A stretch of DNA of 64,000 nt from Alitta virens (Eukaryota > Annelida > Polychaeta > Phyllodocida > Nereididae): NCBI GenBank assembly GCA_932294295.1, contig OW028584.1, positions 6,952,407 to 7,016,406 on the forward strand. The letters are read 5' to 3'. The notes under the pieces were generated by a model. That model saw only the letters and a list, made by a program, of their open reading frames with translations. It searched no databases and was not told the origin of the DNA. Shown piece after piece: positions 24,001 through 35,500 of the stretch (position 1 is its first letter; each line of letters begins with the position of its first letter). The position numbers and the translations under genes were made by a program.

Positions 24001-27000
24001 ATGGGCTTTGTTGAGACAAAAACCTCAACATGCATAGTTATAAGAATATTGATTCACTGTAAACTGGTCTCCCCTATTTTTAAATAGCATTTATATATAA
24101 TAAATGACCTAATAATCAAGTGCAAATTCTTTCTATATATATTTAAGTTAATATTTCAGTTTGGCTTATGCAAAAACAATTCTGAGGAAGCTGCAAGATG
24201 ATGGTGTGGGTAAGGTTAAAGTGCTCTATGATGTTGCCTGCAAATTAGAGGCCCACTTGAAGGTAAATCCATGGTTACATGTTTGTCATCAAACTTATAC
24301 ACTTAGTAATGCATGGCAATTTCATTCTCAATTAATTGAGAGCATTGTAAATATCTTATTAAATTTCAGAAAAACGAAAACGAACTTCTTGGGGAAGTGG
24401 ATGTAGCCATCCCTGTTTTTCATTGTTTTGCCCACATTACAAAGTGTCAGGTAACCTTTAAGATAGTTAATAATACATACTCACATCACATTTTTTGGCT
24501 TTGTGTGAATGACATTGATCACCAAGAGTTTGATATCTTCCAGATATTGTACAATCCTAAAAGAAAGGCAGATTTTCGCCTCGCAGATGGGGAAAATATT
24601 GAACGCTTTTGGTCTGACATGGACAACTTTAGCAGAACCAGTCGCACAATGACCAAAACTCATAGACAGGATGTTTTGGCTTTCGTTTTTCTAAATTATG
24701 GAAATCGTGTCATCAATGAAGCACGTATGTATATTTTAATTTTAATTCACTAATATACCGCGGCAGATAAATCTAGTTTGAGTGTAAAAATTTAAAATAA
24801 AATGATCAATCATTCATATGTAGCATTCACAGATTAAGTATTATTACTCTGTGATAGCAGTTACCTTATACACAATTACAATGATACCCAGATTGGTAAG
24901 AATGTATACAATCACCCTGACTATACATAGACCATGCACTGGAGCAGTTCACACATGATTATATTATTTCAATTCAGCTAACACCATAACGAAAAGAGTG
25001 AGAAGGGCTCGCCAGTTTGTTGAAGATGCCAATAAAGCTTTAAAAGAAATTTATCATCAATTCTCAGGTCTGTATTTCTGTCCAATTAAAAAATTTATCA
25101 ATATTAAGACATTTCTGATATGTTGCCTGTTTGTGCATGGTAGTGTATTATATTAACAACTTTAGCTGGTGATTAATTGAATGTTTACAAATATAAACTG
25201 CAGTGTTCATGACCATAAGCTCAATCAACTCTGTGAATACATTCAGATTCTCAATGTGTAATGTTAAAAACTGTATCTGAAAGAAACAATTAAAAAGCAT
25301 CATGTGAAATGCTCACACTTTTGTCATTTAATTTTAGAAAAGTTCTGTAACATATCTAATTTAAAATTTGAGATTGGACAACCTGAGTTTCTGTAATTAT
25401 TCAGTCCGGATTATATCGGACTCTGTAATATTCAGGCAGCTGGCGTACACAAAACTTTCTTTCAGGTGTGTCTGAACAGACCATACTTGAATGGGCAAAG
25501 AAAGAAGAAGCTATGGCCAGTCAGCAGACATGCCGTGCATCAAAAAATGGTATGACACTTTGTTTTATATTCCATTAAGGTGGGCTTCAGAACTGTTTCT
25601 GTCAGTATTATTTATAACTCTCAGCACTGATTCCAGTACACTGACCAATATTTGGGTCAACCTCATATCATTTATGACATCAATGGGAAATTTCCCCCAA
25701 CTGGGGTACAGCACTATATATCTTATGCAACCAGTTCGGATGAACTTCTGTCAAGATCAAGATAACAGATAACCTTGACTACTGAATCAAGGTCACATGC
25801 CTAAAACTATGCGCAATTAACTCATCAAATACAATCCAATAAATAAAGTACATATTCTCAAATAATACTAATGAAATAACATGGCCTTACTTAAAGCTGG
25901 ATTGTCACTCAATATGACAGTGGCCAAAGTCGTATTGCATTTACTTCTTTGTCTTCAAACTACTTATTACCTACCATCCAGAACCTTGCTGGCTTCAACT
26001 TCACTGACTCTCTATGCCATCAAAAATCCAATATGTAAAAAAAACTGATGACTTCTCAATTACAGTTTACTAGTTATGATTGCATGTAATTGCTGAGTTT
26101 CATGTTTGGTATATTCTAATTTCAGGAGGGTGGCAAGAAGAGTATGCTGTCACTCTTCACAAGTGGCACTGTCTAAGGTACAGGTGTAAATTATCAATAT
26201 ACTATTAATTGAAAGTTGAATTTAAAAAAGTATTCAGCAATCTCATTCCAATATGGATTCAATTTTTACAAGTGAAGCATAACTGAAACATTTCAACCAC
26301 TCGTTTACTCACAGTCACGAGGTTAATAAAAAAAATTTTACTTTTACTTCTGTCGTATCATAACAAAGTGTGAAATATCATTCATGTATTCCATTCACAG
26401 GAAAAAACTGGTGGAAGGTTCTGTAACTGATGATGACCTTTCTATTGAAAGTGATGTTGAAAGGTAAACATAAATGTATAATGATGCAACGTATTCAGTA
26501 TTAGTCAAAGTGATCAAAAGAGAAAAGATTTTGACTAATGAGGTATTCATTATAAACTTATAATGTCTTATATATATATATATATATGATAGTGACTGAG
26601 GCTGACCTACTTGTCAGAAATGGCTATGAGGGTAGTTACAGTCAGAATGTTTAAAGTCATTGAAGATATTTACTGGTCTGACTATCCATCCACACAAAGA
26701 GACTTTCAGTGTGCTGGCCTCTGTTAATTTTACCCCGTATGTATTGGATTTAAGACAACCTTGTTTCATGATAAACCTAACTAGACCATGAAATTGTGGC
26801 TAATTAATTTTATAACTAGGCTTACTCTGTTTTGTCCTTTGTTTAGGCTCAACAAGAAACTGTGCAGCATTGAAAATAAGCGCAAGCTGACCCTGAGATG
26901 GGAAGAAGACAATGCTCATTACACTGCTGCTCTACACAAAGCCAGGCTATCCCGAGAAGCTAAACTCCGGAAACAAATGCAGATAGAGGCTGTGCACATG

Positions 27001-27966
27001 CACTATCTTATCCACCACAAAGAGAAATCAAGTAAGCCAAACAGAATACTGAGTTGATATTAACAGTGATGGAACCTCTCCGGTGCCATTAAATGCTACT
27101 GTAACATATGTATCTGCAATATATATTTTTTGCAGAGTCGTCTCACGAAGCGGAAAAATTTTCTAAGGGATTAAAATCTGCTGGTCAGAAACTTGAAAAG
27201 TATTTACAGCAGTACAATAAGCTCGCAGGCACTGAGACACTAACCTTCCAAGAAGCCAAAAAACATGATGGAGATGTCTATCAAGATCTTCCCGCAATCT
27301 CTGAAGTGCCATACCCCATTCATAGAAAGGTAACTGTTTTATTATGTATAGTATTGATGCTTGACACAAGGACAAGTCAGACCAAAGAATTAGTTAAAAA
27401 TTATATGCCTCAGCATACGTTATAAATTTTAACCTGGTACATTGCAAGGTCGTTATTTGTATTATACTGTTACCAGAATTAAGCATTTAAAAAATTTAAA
27501 CATATTACAAAAGATGATTGTTTTTGAGTACTTGTCATTCACTATTAAATGTAGTTTTTATTGCATATTGCTTTTAAAGGGAATCGAGAATTTAATGTTG
27601 AGGCTCCGGTCAGAGGAGGAGATAGATGCCTCTGATAAGGAACTCCAAGCCCTCTTCAGCCATCATCATCGTATTGCCCAAGCACTAAAGGATCGACTTT
27701 CTACAATACATCAAGAAGGTCACAGAACAGTAATCACCGTGAAGTTGTTGAACCTTGAGGCATATCAAAGATATGTGGCAGCAACCATAAATGATCTCTT
27801 TTCCCGAGAGATTGTTGTTGACACGCCAGTCCATGATGGGTTAAGTGTAACCCTTTTAAGTAACAATGAAAGTGGAGCGAGAACAATGGATGATGAAGAT
27901 GAAATCCACGGGGATTTTGAACTCGATCTTCAAAGTGATAGTGATGACATTAGCTGTTATGCATAA
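18096..27966 (+). CDS. KDZ (Kyakuja-Dileera-Zisupton) transposase-type gene, 14 exons
   Basis: Exons: 18096-18315, 18834-18941, 22881-23125, 23507-23618, 24160-24262, 24370-24450, 24544-24724, 24978-25067, 25466-25549, 26126-26177, 26401-26463, 26847-27031, 27136-27329, 27580-27966 (TAA); about 700 codons. All have GT-AG borders and junction phases agree, except 23618 to 24160. Exon 3 has a cysteine cluster (C-A-F-C, W-C-S-D-C-G, C-L-T-C ... I-H-Q, then H-R-P-Y-K-W) like the CxC2 domain of KDZ proteins. Exons 5-7 carry Y-D-V-A-C-K, I-P-V-F-H-C-F-A-H-I and D-G-E-N-I-E-R-F-W, matching the second Asp and the Glu of the KDZ catalytic core. The segment with the first Asp is not found. The C-terminus has charged helices and an acidic tail. 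No TIRs are seen. It is either a domesticated or a decaying transposase gene. Exon 2 is less sure than the others. Confidence 0.8.
18942..22880 (+). other. Long intron 2 of the KDZ-type gene
   Basis: About 3.9 kb with G tracts (19428-19441, 22328-22343) and a C tract (22397-22408). No convincing coding exon is seen; a missed exon with symmetrical phase 1-1 cannot be excluded. Confidence 0.5.
23677..23742 (-). repeat. tRNA-derived SINE head, minus strand
   Basis: On the minus strand a tRNA-like A-box region (GTGGCCAGTTGGCTGATA) is followed by a B-box-like GAGTTCTAATCC about 45 bases later. It lies in the gap between KDZ exons 4 and 5. No cloverleaf closes, so it is not a tRNA gene. Confidence 0.45.
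23852..23915 (+). repeat. tRNA-derived SINE head, plus strand
   Basis: CTGTGGTGTAATGGTAAGC resembles a tRNA A-box arm and GAGTTCTA near 23905 a truncated B box. It is about 110 bases from the opposite-strand head at 23677-23742, in the same KDZ intron. Confidence 0.4.
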
Positions 27967-29344
27967 GTCAGTATCAATGCAGATCCTATGCTAATTTGTT
28001 GGCATTTTTAGCTCGTCTGTTGGTCTAACAGATGAGGTATTGTCATGACTCAGTGAAGAAACTTAAACTTTCATGGTTGTCTTCTACAGGGTAATTATAC
28101 CCTATGATGGGGTAAAATGATAGAACTTCTGTGTGGGTGATTTCAATTGCTTCAAATTTGGTTGGTATACTCTACAGGGTGTTACCTACATGTTGCAAAA
28201 CTTTTATGGTAGTTTTGGGTAATTAATTTATGATAAGTTAGATGTTATGAATTTACTTTGTATGTTTATTTGTTGTAATAACCCCACAGACCCTGAAAGA
28301 ACAGATTGTAAAAACAATGACCCTGGACAATGTAAAGCATGTAATATGCATACAACAGACAGATTTCATCACCGCTTGCAGTGCTATTTTTCACTTTATG
28401 CATTTACTAATTCAGTATTCAGATCAGTGGGTATCCTTGACATAGGTTGGAATATCTAGAGCTATGTCGAAAAGTAATGATCGTGAAGGTGTCATGTGCA
28501 TAATGGGGCTCATGTGCTATACATTACTTCTTTGTGCTAATTCAAAATGTTACCAGAAACTTGATGTACATATTACCTAAGTGTATCGTAGCTACTAAGG
28601 TCAAAAGTTGTCCGTAAGCCAGGTGGGTGTGTGGTCAGTTAGGCTGATATGCAGTCAGCACAATTTGTTTCTGGAGCATAACTCAAACACTGTTGTATGT
28701 ACATCGATATAATTTTGTATTTAATTAGACTCTATGGTTGACCTCTGCTTTTGGATAGTCTCATTGACATGTAACAATTATATTTACGGCATCGAGAAAA
28801 CATGAATTATTGTTTCCGGACCATAAATCTGAAACTACACTTATGTTATCGTTACATACATGAAATTAAGTTTTAAACGGTAAAAATTATAGTTTATAAC
28901 TTTTTTTTGACATATATTTTACACATTTTTAATAATGTAAAATGTAAATAATAATTGCTGAAAATTTTGTTCATCTGCAATATTCCCCTAACCCAGTATG
29001 CCTATCTGGTGCAAAAATATGGGACAGTAAATCCTGTATCACCCATGTTTACACTAATAACCATAGAAGTTTGGAGGATTAAAGTGCATGTATGTTTCTT
29101 TCAAGAGCAATAACCTCAGGTTTTACCTTCAATATTTATGTTTTGCCATTACATGTATGTCAATAAGGCTAAATTACACCTTTTTGTTTTATATATGTAT
29201 CTGACTATTTTTAAATTGTTTTGATGTCTTACACCCAAGATCTACCAGTCCACTCTCAAATGAATGTAAGAGTAGTGAAAATTGCTTCAACAGTTGTCAG
29301 ATTAGACAGGACTCACAATTGCATGCATATATTAATATGGTGTT
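27967..29344. other. 3' flank of the KDZ-type gene, no gene seen
   Basis: AT-rich sequence. A 70-codon frame at 28247-28459 has no recognisable features and I do not call it. Confidence 0.5.
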
Positions 29345-29820
29345 TTGTACAGACAATGGTATGCTTCGTCAATTAGACTGTGTTCATTCTAACTATGACA
29401 AGATTATTCTAATGTGAGACTTGAACTTTAATTACAATTTTGATGATTATTTGGCAATATGGAATGAAGCAAATGCTCGTTGAGCCAATAAGAGTAATTT
29501 TGACCTTCTTGATGTTTATCTTACATGTGTTCTTGAATGTCATAGAAAAACTGCTGTCTGTAATATTAGCATCAGTGATTATTATACTCAACATACTGTC
29601 TTGATTTGTACTAAAGACAAAGCACAGCATATAGTGTCACGTTTTGAAACTTTAAGTCATTTGATATAGATGTTTTCTTAAATTATTTGAGATCCAATGC
29701 TAATGTTATTGATACTGCTTGGTCCTGTTGTGAAATTATTTCTAAATGGACCAGATTTAAAGAGTGTTTGATGTCTATCAGTAATAAAGTGCATCGATAC
29801 CATAAATTATAAGATCATAC
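29345..29820 (+). mobile_element. LINE endonuclease fragment, decayed
   Basis: Reading through stops gives the C-terminal half of an apurinic-type LINE endonuclease: D-K-I-I-L, D-L-N-F-N-Y-N-F-D-D-Y, L-D-V-Y-L-T-C-V, and I-S-D-Y-Y where the family has its S-D-H motif. A linker with I-D-V-F-L-N-Y-L-R-S-N follows in another frame. No RT follows. Opposite in strand to the LINE at 15090-16760, so an independent insertion. Confidence 0.55.
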
Positions 29821-30299
29821 AGAAATGATGTAATTTAAGAGTGTACTGGAACCGATGACTTTAAGGGTAAGACCAAATGTTGTATATATGTGTTTTGTTT
29901 ATTAGCTATTAATTGTTTTTGTTTTTAACACTATTGAACATTTTATGCTATACCTAGACTATGTTGAAAAAGAGATTTTATTGTCTGAACTAGTCACCCT
30001 GTATAAATATGTTTAATAAATAAATTTCACTGGCAGGAGGGCTAAAATGTGATCTGCTTGTTAAGCTATAAACTCTTACAATTCATGCGAACTTTTTCCG
30101 AAATAACAATAATTTTCTTCTATATTAGGAATTTTTGACCAAGAATTATTACCATATATATATCTTCTATATTATACGAAAATGTTTGTTTTCTTCTGTG
30201 AATTTGTGGGTTTTTATTACAAATAATAATTACTTCGCCAATATAACTTTTGACAATACGAAAAAATCCCAGTAAAATCCACATCGTTTGCTAAAATAT

Positions 30300-30980
30300 G
30301 TCTACCATGGTAACAGTTTTAATGCCAAATTTGTCATTTTTAATGGCTATAGTTAGCTATAACAAAGTGGTTTTTTCATGGCAACTTTTGGAAGAATACA
30401 CTACTATCGTATCATGTTTTGAAGTGCTTGCCACTGCAGAAAACATGCATTAAAAGCAAATAAATCTATAACCGTAGCCATGGCAACTGATGTAGTCATT
30501 AAATAGCTATTGTCAGTGTCCTCTGTGAAGAAGATTAATTTGCTGTAACTCAAATGCTATTGTTGCTGAAAGAATATGCAGATGGAAATGCTTATAGTCT
30601 GAGATTATTTAAATTACATGCAGAACCATTTTTCTTAAAAATTGTAAATCAATTTTGATGATTTGAGGGTCATAGTGAAATAGTGGAGCAGCAGTAGGCC
30701 CATTTTGGAGATTGACCCTGAACAGACATACAGCAAGAATTTCCACTTTCTGGAACGGGAAATAAAAAGTGTTATTCCTCAGATTTTATCAATGACAACT
30801 GTTGCTATAACAACTGGTTGATGAAATTGTGAATATTTTACATTTGTATTAATATTGTGCCTCTGAACACCCATAATTACCGAATGGGCATCAATATATT
30901 TAAGTATCTGAGATAACTTTTATTACTGCTGTGAATCAATTCTGATCAAGCATTGCACTGCATGATTTCCATAGTAACAC
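30300..30980. promoter_or_regulatory. Cluster of X-box-like (RFX-type) words
   Basis: GTAGCCATGGCAAC (about 30475) fits the RFX palindrome GTNRCC-N2-RGYAAC. CTACCATGGTAAC (30304), TTCATGGCAAC (30376), GTTGCTATAACAAC (30791) and CCATAGTAAC (30970) are half or weak matches. The cluster lies 0.6-1.3 kb upstream of the proposed first exon at 31609. Such words also occur in repeats, so function is unproven. Confidence 0.2.
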
Positions 30981-31608
30981 AAAATCAAAACAAAACTTAT
31001 GCTTTTTTAGAACATAATATCTTCGTTTATCTTTTATATGTGGCGTCTTTAGAAAATATTTTAGTGAGATGTGAAGAATAAGGAAAGCTGTCTTGCAACT
31101 TGATGTGGTTATTGTTTTGTTCACACATTAGGTTGAATGACATAAATTGTTTTTTCTTCTTTAAAACGAATAAGTCCGAAAGATGATTTTAATTATCCCA
31201 CACATTACTCAGCCAATGCATTGTAAGACATCAGTCATAATGACTATCTTCTCATGTAAACGACTATTAATTTGTTAGGAAAATTAACACGTGAGTAATC
31301 AACTGAATTCTTTTAGCTAAGAGCAAATGATCCCATACCATAAATAACTCAGACTTGTATTCAATGTACTGGTAACTTATTTTAATGCATACTCCAAGGA
31401 CTAAGTATCTTGCCCATATAATCTTGACTGCCCCCTCTCACCCCCCCCCCCCCCCTGCGCCAATCCTGCACCAAGGGTGGGCACATTATTAATCAGGCTA
31501 GGCATGTTCAAACTCTGTCAGATCTGATTCCGAAGCTGGCGTACATACACATGGTTTTTTTCTTCACATTGATTATTTAAAGTTATTACTGCATCTTGAT
31601 TCTACAAC

Positions 31609-32487
31609 ATGGAAGGAGGACTGGAGCCATCATGTAAGAAACGGGTAAGAATGTCATAAAATTTTCCTTTTGATGAAATGCATACAATTGAATTGTTAAA
31701 AATTATTACATTATCCCACTGTATTGAATTATTTCTGGAACAAAGGGAAAATGGCATGGTCGCATGGTCAAGGGTAATGAAATAAGTCTAAATATATTTG
31801 TATATAGGAACCTGATTTGTATATTTATAATTATGCTGTGAGGTCTGGAAATCAGAATGACTGATAGGCCTGAAGACAAATTAGACAATGATTATAAAGA
31901 GCTGACGTTTCTCAATGGGTAATATCAAAAGGCTTATTTCTGCATGTTATTTGACATGTTATTTGACATGTTAATCATATTTCTTGTCAAATCATTATTC
32001 CATTATGTGTAAAATTAATTATATAGATTATTAATTCCTTATGTAACTTACAGTTGCAATTCTAAGCACTAATGACAATTAAAGTTCATATACTCTTCTT
32101 TTCTAATAAATTATGTTATTCCTTCCTGAGGTATGAAATACAGTTTCTTTCAATGAGATTATATATATGCAATGACATATATTTCTGCTATCTTCAGCTG
32201 TTTACTTTTGCATTTTGTATAGGTTTCAAATCCAGTTTGTAAAGAAACTAAAGGCTGTAATAAATGACTTTATCACAACCAAGAAAATAAAAGTTAGACT
32301 TTAAATTTGGTATTTTAATCATGATAGTAGGTCTGTGGTTGAGCTGCCAGCCTCCCCCCCCCCCCCAGTCCAAGTTTATTAACAAAACTGATATATTGCA
32401 ATTTGGGTTATTTAGAAAAACGGGAAGGTGTGATTTAAAAATTTTATGGAGTTTCACAAGTGGCTCATCTAACATCAGATGCCGTTC

Positions 32488-32522
<35 letters not shown>

Positions 32523-35500
32523 CCACAAAAATGGAGGGGGCGAAGTTTAAGATTTTCAAAAATCATTGGGTAGTTGTACTCATATACTGCTTTAAAAAAT
32601 TTTAGAAACGCCATTAAATATGTCAGTTATATATCGGCACAGGACATAAAAGTAATATGCAAGCATCACACAATTTCTCAGAGAAATAATTTATGGTATT
32701 ATTAAAAGATACAGATAATCAAATTAATAAAAGATATAGATAATCAAATTATCATATAACATTATGCAATCATATGCATGCTAAATCTTTAATTAGGCAA
32801 CTTGATTATATGGTTATAATTTTATTTCTAGTCTCAGCCCTATTGTTGAACCTAGGGTTCTTTTTGTTCAGACGTACTGTTCCAGTTATAAGTGGTTATA
32901 TTGGCGAAATTTCATTTGATATCATTGGCACTTTTCCTATTAACACAACTTTACTTCATGTCCTCTAAATTCCACAAAACAGGTATAAAGCTGCAGAGGA
33001 AGGGCTCCGTTCGAGCCCTCCTTTCATCTCACTGCATTTCACCCTTTCAGCTTTATCACCCTTAAGGTCCTGTTGCACATGTTGTGTTTGTATTCAGTCT
33101 TCTAATCACTGTAAAATGATCTGGTACAATCCATTGGGGTAATACGGATATAACCATGGAGTTATAAGCTTATGACTCCATGATATAACAGAGCTACTGC
33201 TAGAAGGAGGAAAAATCATGAACTTAATCTTTTTAAATACGGAAATTGGAAAATGACAATAACACATAATTACATTGTATACTTAGTGGTATCATGCAGT
33301 ACCCATGAGCGGTACCCCATGATAAGCATTATTTATAGTTCAGGTGTGTAATATAGCTTTCTACTTTGAGGTACTTGAGTCATTCCACAATGAATTTTAA
33401 CAGAACATTGACAAAAATATTGAGTTTAGAATAATCTAGGTTTCAGGTTAGTGCATGTTGTCATTCATGGGCAATTTGACGTTGAGTTTATTGAAAATTG
33501 CCTTTTTTCCCCAGACTTTGCACCCCATTTTCTTTGAAACTGCAGGTCTGATACACATTTTATTCCTGGTACTAATGAAGCCCATATTATAGAAGTCATA
33601 TATAAAATTGTGACCTACTACATGAAAATTTCTTCTTGTTATAGCCATTCAGAAATGGGGTTTCAGAAAAAGCTCAAATGAAAAAGCCATTTCAAGCAGA
33701 CACAGTATTATGGAAATTAAACCTGTACCTCTCAAAGTTTGTCTAACAAGAGTAATTGTACCAAAACTAAAGCATTTCTAATTTGAAGGTCATAAGTTCA
33801 ATAGTTTTTGAGATATAATCATTTAAAAACTGGATTTCATATAACGTTGCCAAAACGAGTGCAAAAAATTGCTAAAACGACAAGAGATATTAATCTAAAA
33901 TTGTGCACACTTTCTATATACTAATGTAGCTTTCCCTCAGAATTTTTTAAGACAAATCTGAGATGGTCAGGTGTGAAATAATTCAGAAATTTGTTGAATT
34001 GACACGGAATGACCAACTTATCTTTAATGATGGCAAAATTTGTAATACATAATAGTAAATAATGCCTAGCTCATTAGATGTAACAACTTGAACATAATAC
34101 AAGTGAACATCAGAACAACTCGCTATAAGTATTCTGTGTTTTTGCCTGACCATTATGATGGCATTATTTTGGACGATGGGCGATCTTAACGTTGAGGTTC
34201 ACTTGTATACCATAATGCCAGTATGCTGGAGTATGGCAAAACGAGCTATAGATAGATACTTTAATCTTGATGGATGTCGGTACATACATGAGTAAAAATT
34301 AATAAAAGGATTCCCAATTAATATAGTTAGACATACATGACATTTACAATGTGATTATGTTTATTGCTCCATCAGGAAACCATCTGAGCCACAGATAAGA
34401 AAACTCTTTTTCGTTTTCGTGGCCACATTCTGGAGTCAGTCAGAATGCTATCTAATCAGTTAGAGCAAGTCTTTGTATAACAGTATATAATAAACTGGTC
34501 TATTAGTAGTACTGTAAAACTTAAAACTTGGCTGTTATATATCAAGGTTCACAAACTTGTGAAGGACACCTAGGTGAACAAAAATTGGTGATCTTTGCAT
34601 AATTTGTGAAATTACAAAAAACTACATATTGGCTGACATAACATACAAATTAGTGTAATAGAATAACATTTTTTTATTTTTCAATGGACAAGTCAATGGA
34701 CATCAAAGAAACATTGGGTAAATACTGTGGATTGAAGGTGAATGAAAAGAGTTTGAAAGACCTTTTTTTCTTCTTTTTTTTATCTTTGTTGGGGGGGGGG
34801 GGGGGTGGTGGTTGAGGTCCTTGGTAAAAGCATGGATGTATCAGACTGATACATCCATGGTAAAGGCAAAAAATTGGCTTATTTTCCCCTATGCTTTAGT
34901 TGTATTTTTCAAACATAATTTACCTCATATTTTAATATTTGACTAGTTAATCACTCATTATGTGCAATTAATAAACATTAGATTATTAGTCAAAATGCCA
35001 ATCATACAAGGTACGGAATTCAGTCTTATGTAAAGGTGGATTCACTGTTGTGATGATTCACTTTAAGCATGCTTTAAGCTAGGTCCTTCGTTTGTTTGAA
35101 TGCTGAAACCTTGAACAACTCTAGTTTAAAGTTTCCGAGCTGAAACTACCCCATTGGCCAGTACCTTCCTTATGCAGTGTATCACAGACAACATACAGAC
35201 GTTTCACTCCCATTGAAACCTATAGTGCCACTGACCTAGATAGCGACATCTAGTGGGTGGTGTGGAGCAGGCTGAGGCAGGGTGTTAATATATATGGGGA
35301 AAAGATATCAAAAGACAGCTGTTACATGTCATTCATGACCAATGATCAAGTATGACAACCACAACCACTGGGGGAGGGGGGATTAATAATTATGCTCAAA
35401 ATATTTAAACATAAATATGCATACACAACATTATTATGATATAATTATCCATGAACTATCACTTGGGTTGACAATAACTTGATATAGTCAGTGAAACAAC

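Noticed and set aside
28247..28459. Cys-rich 70-codon frame after the KDZ-type gene
   Set aside because: Cysteine spacing does not match a known finger and there are no splice-consistent neighbours.
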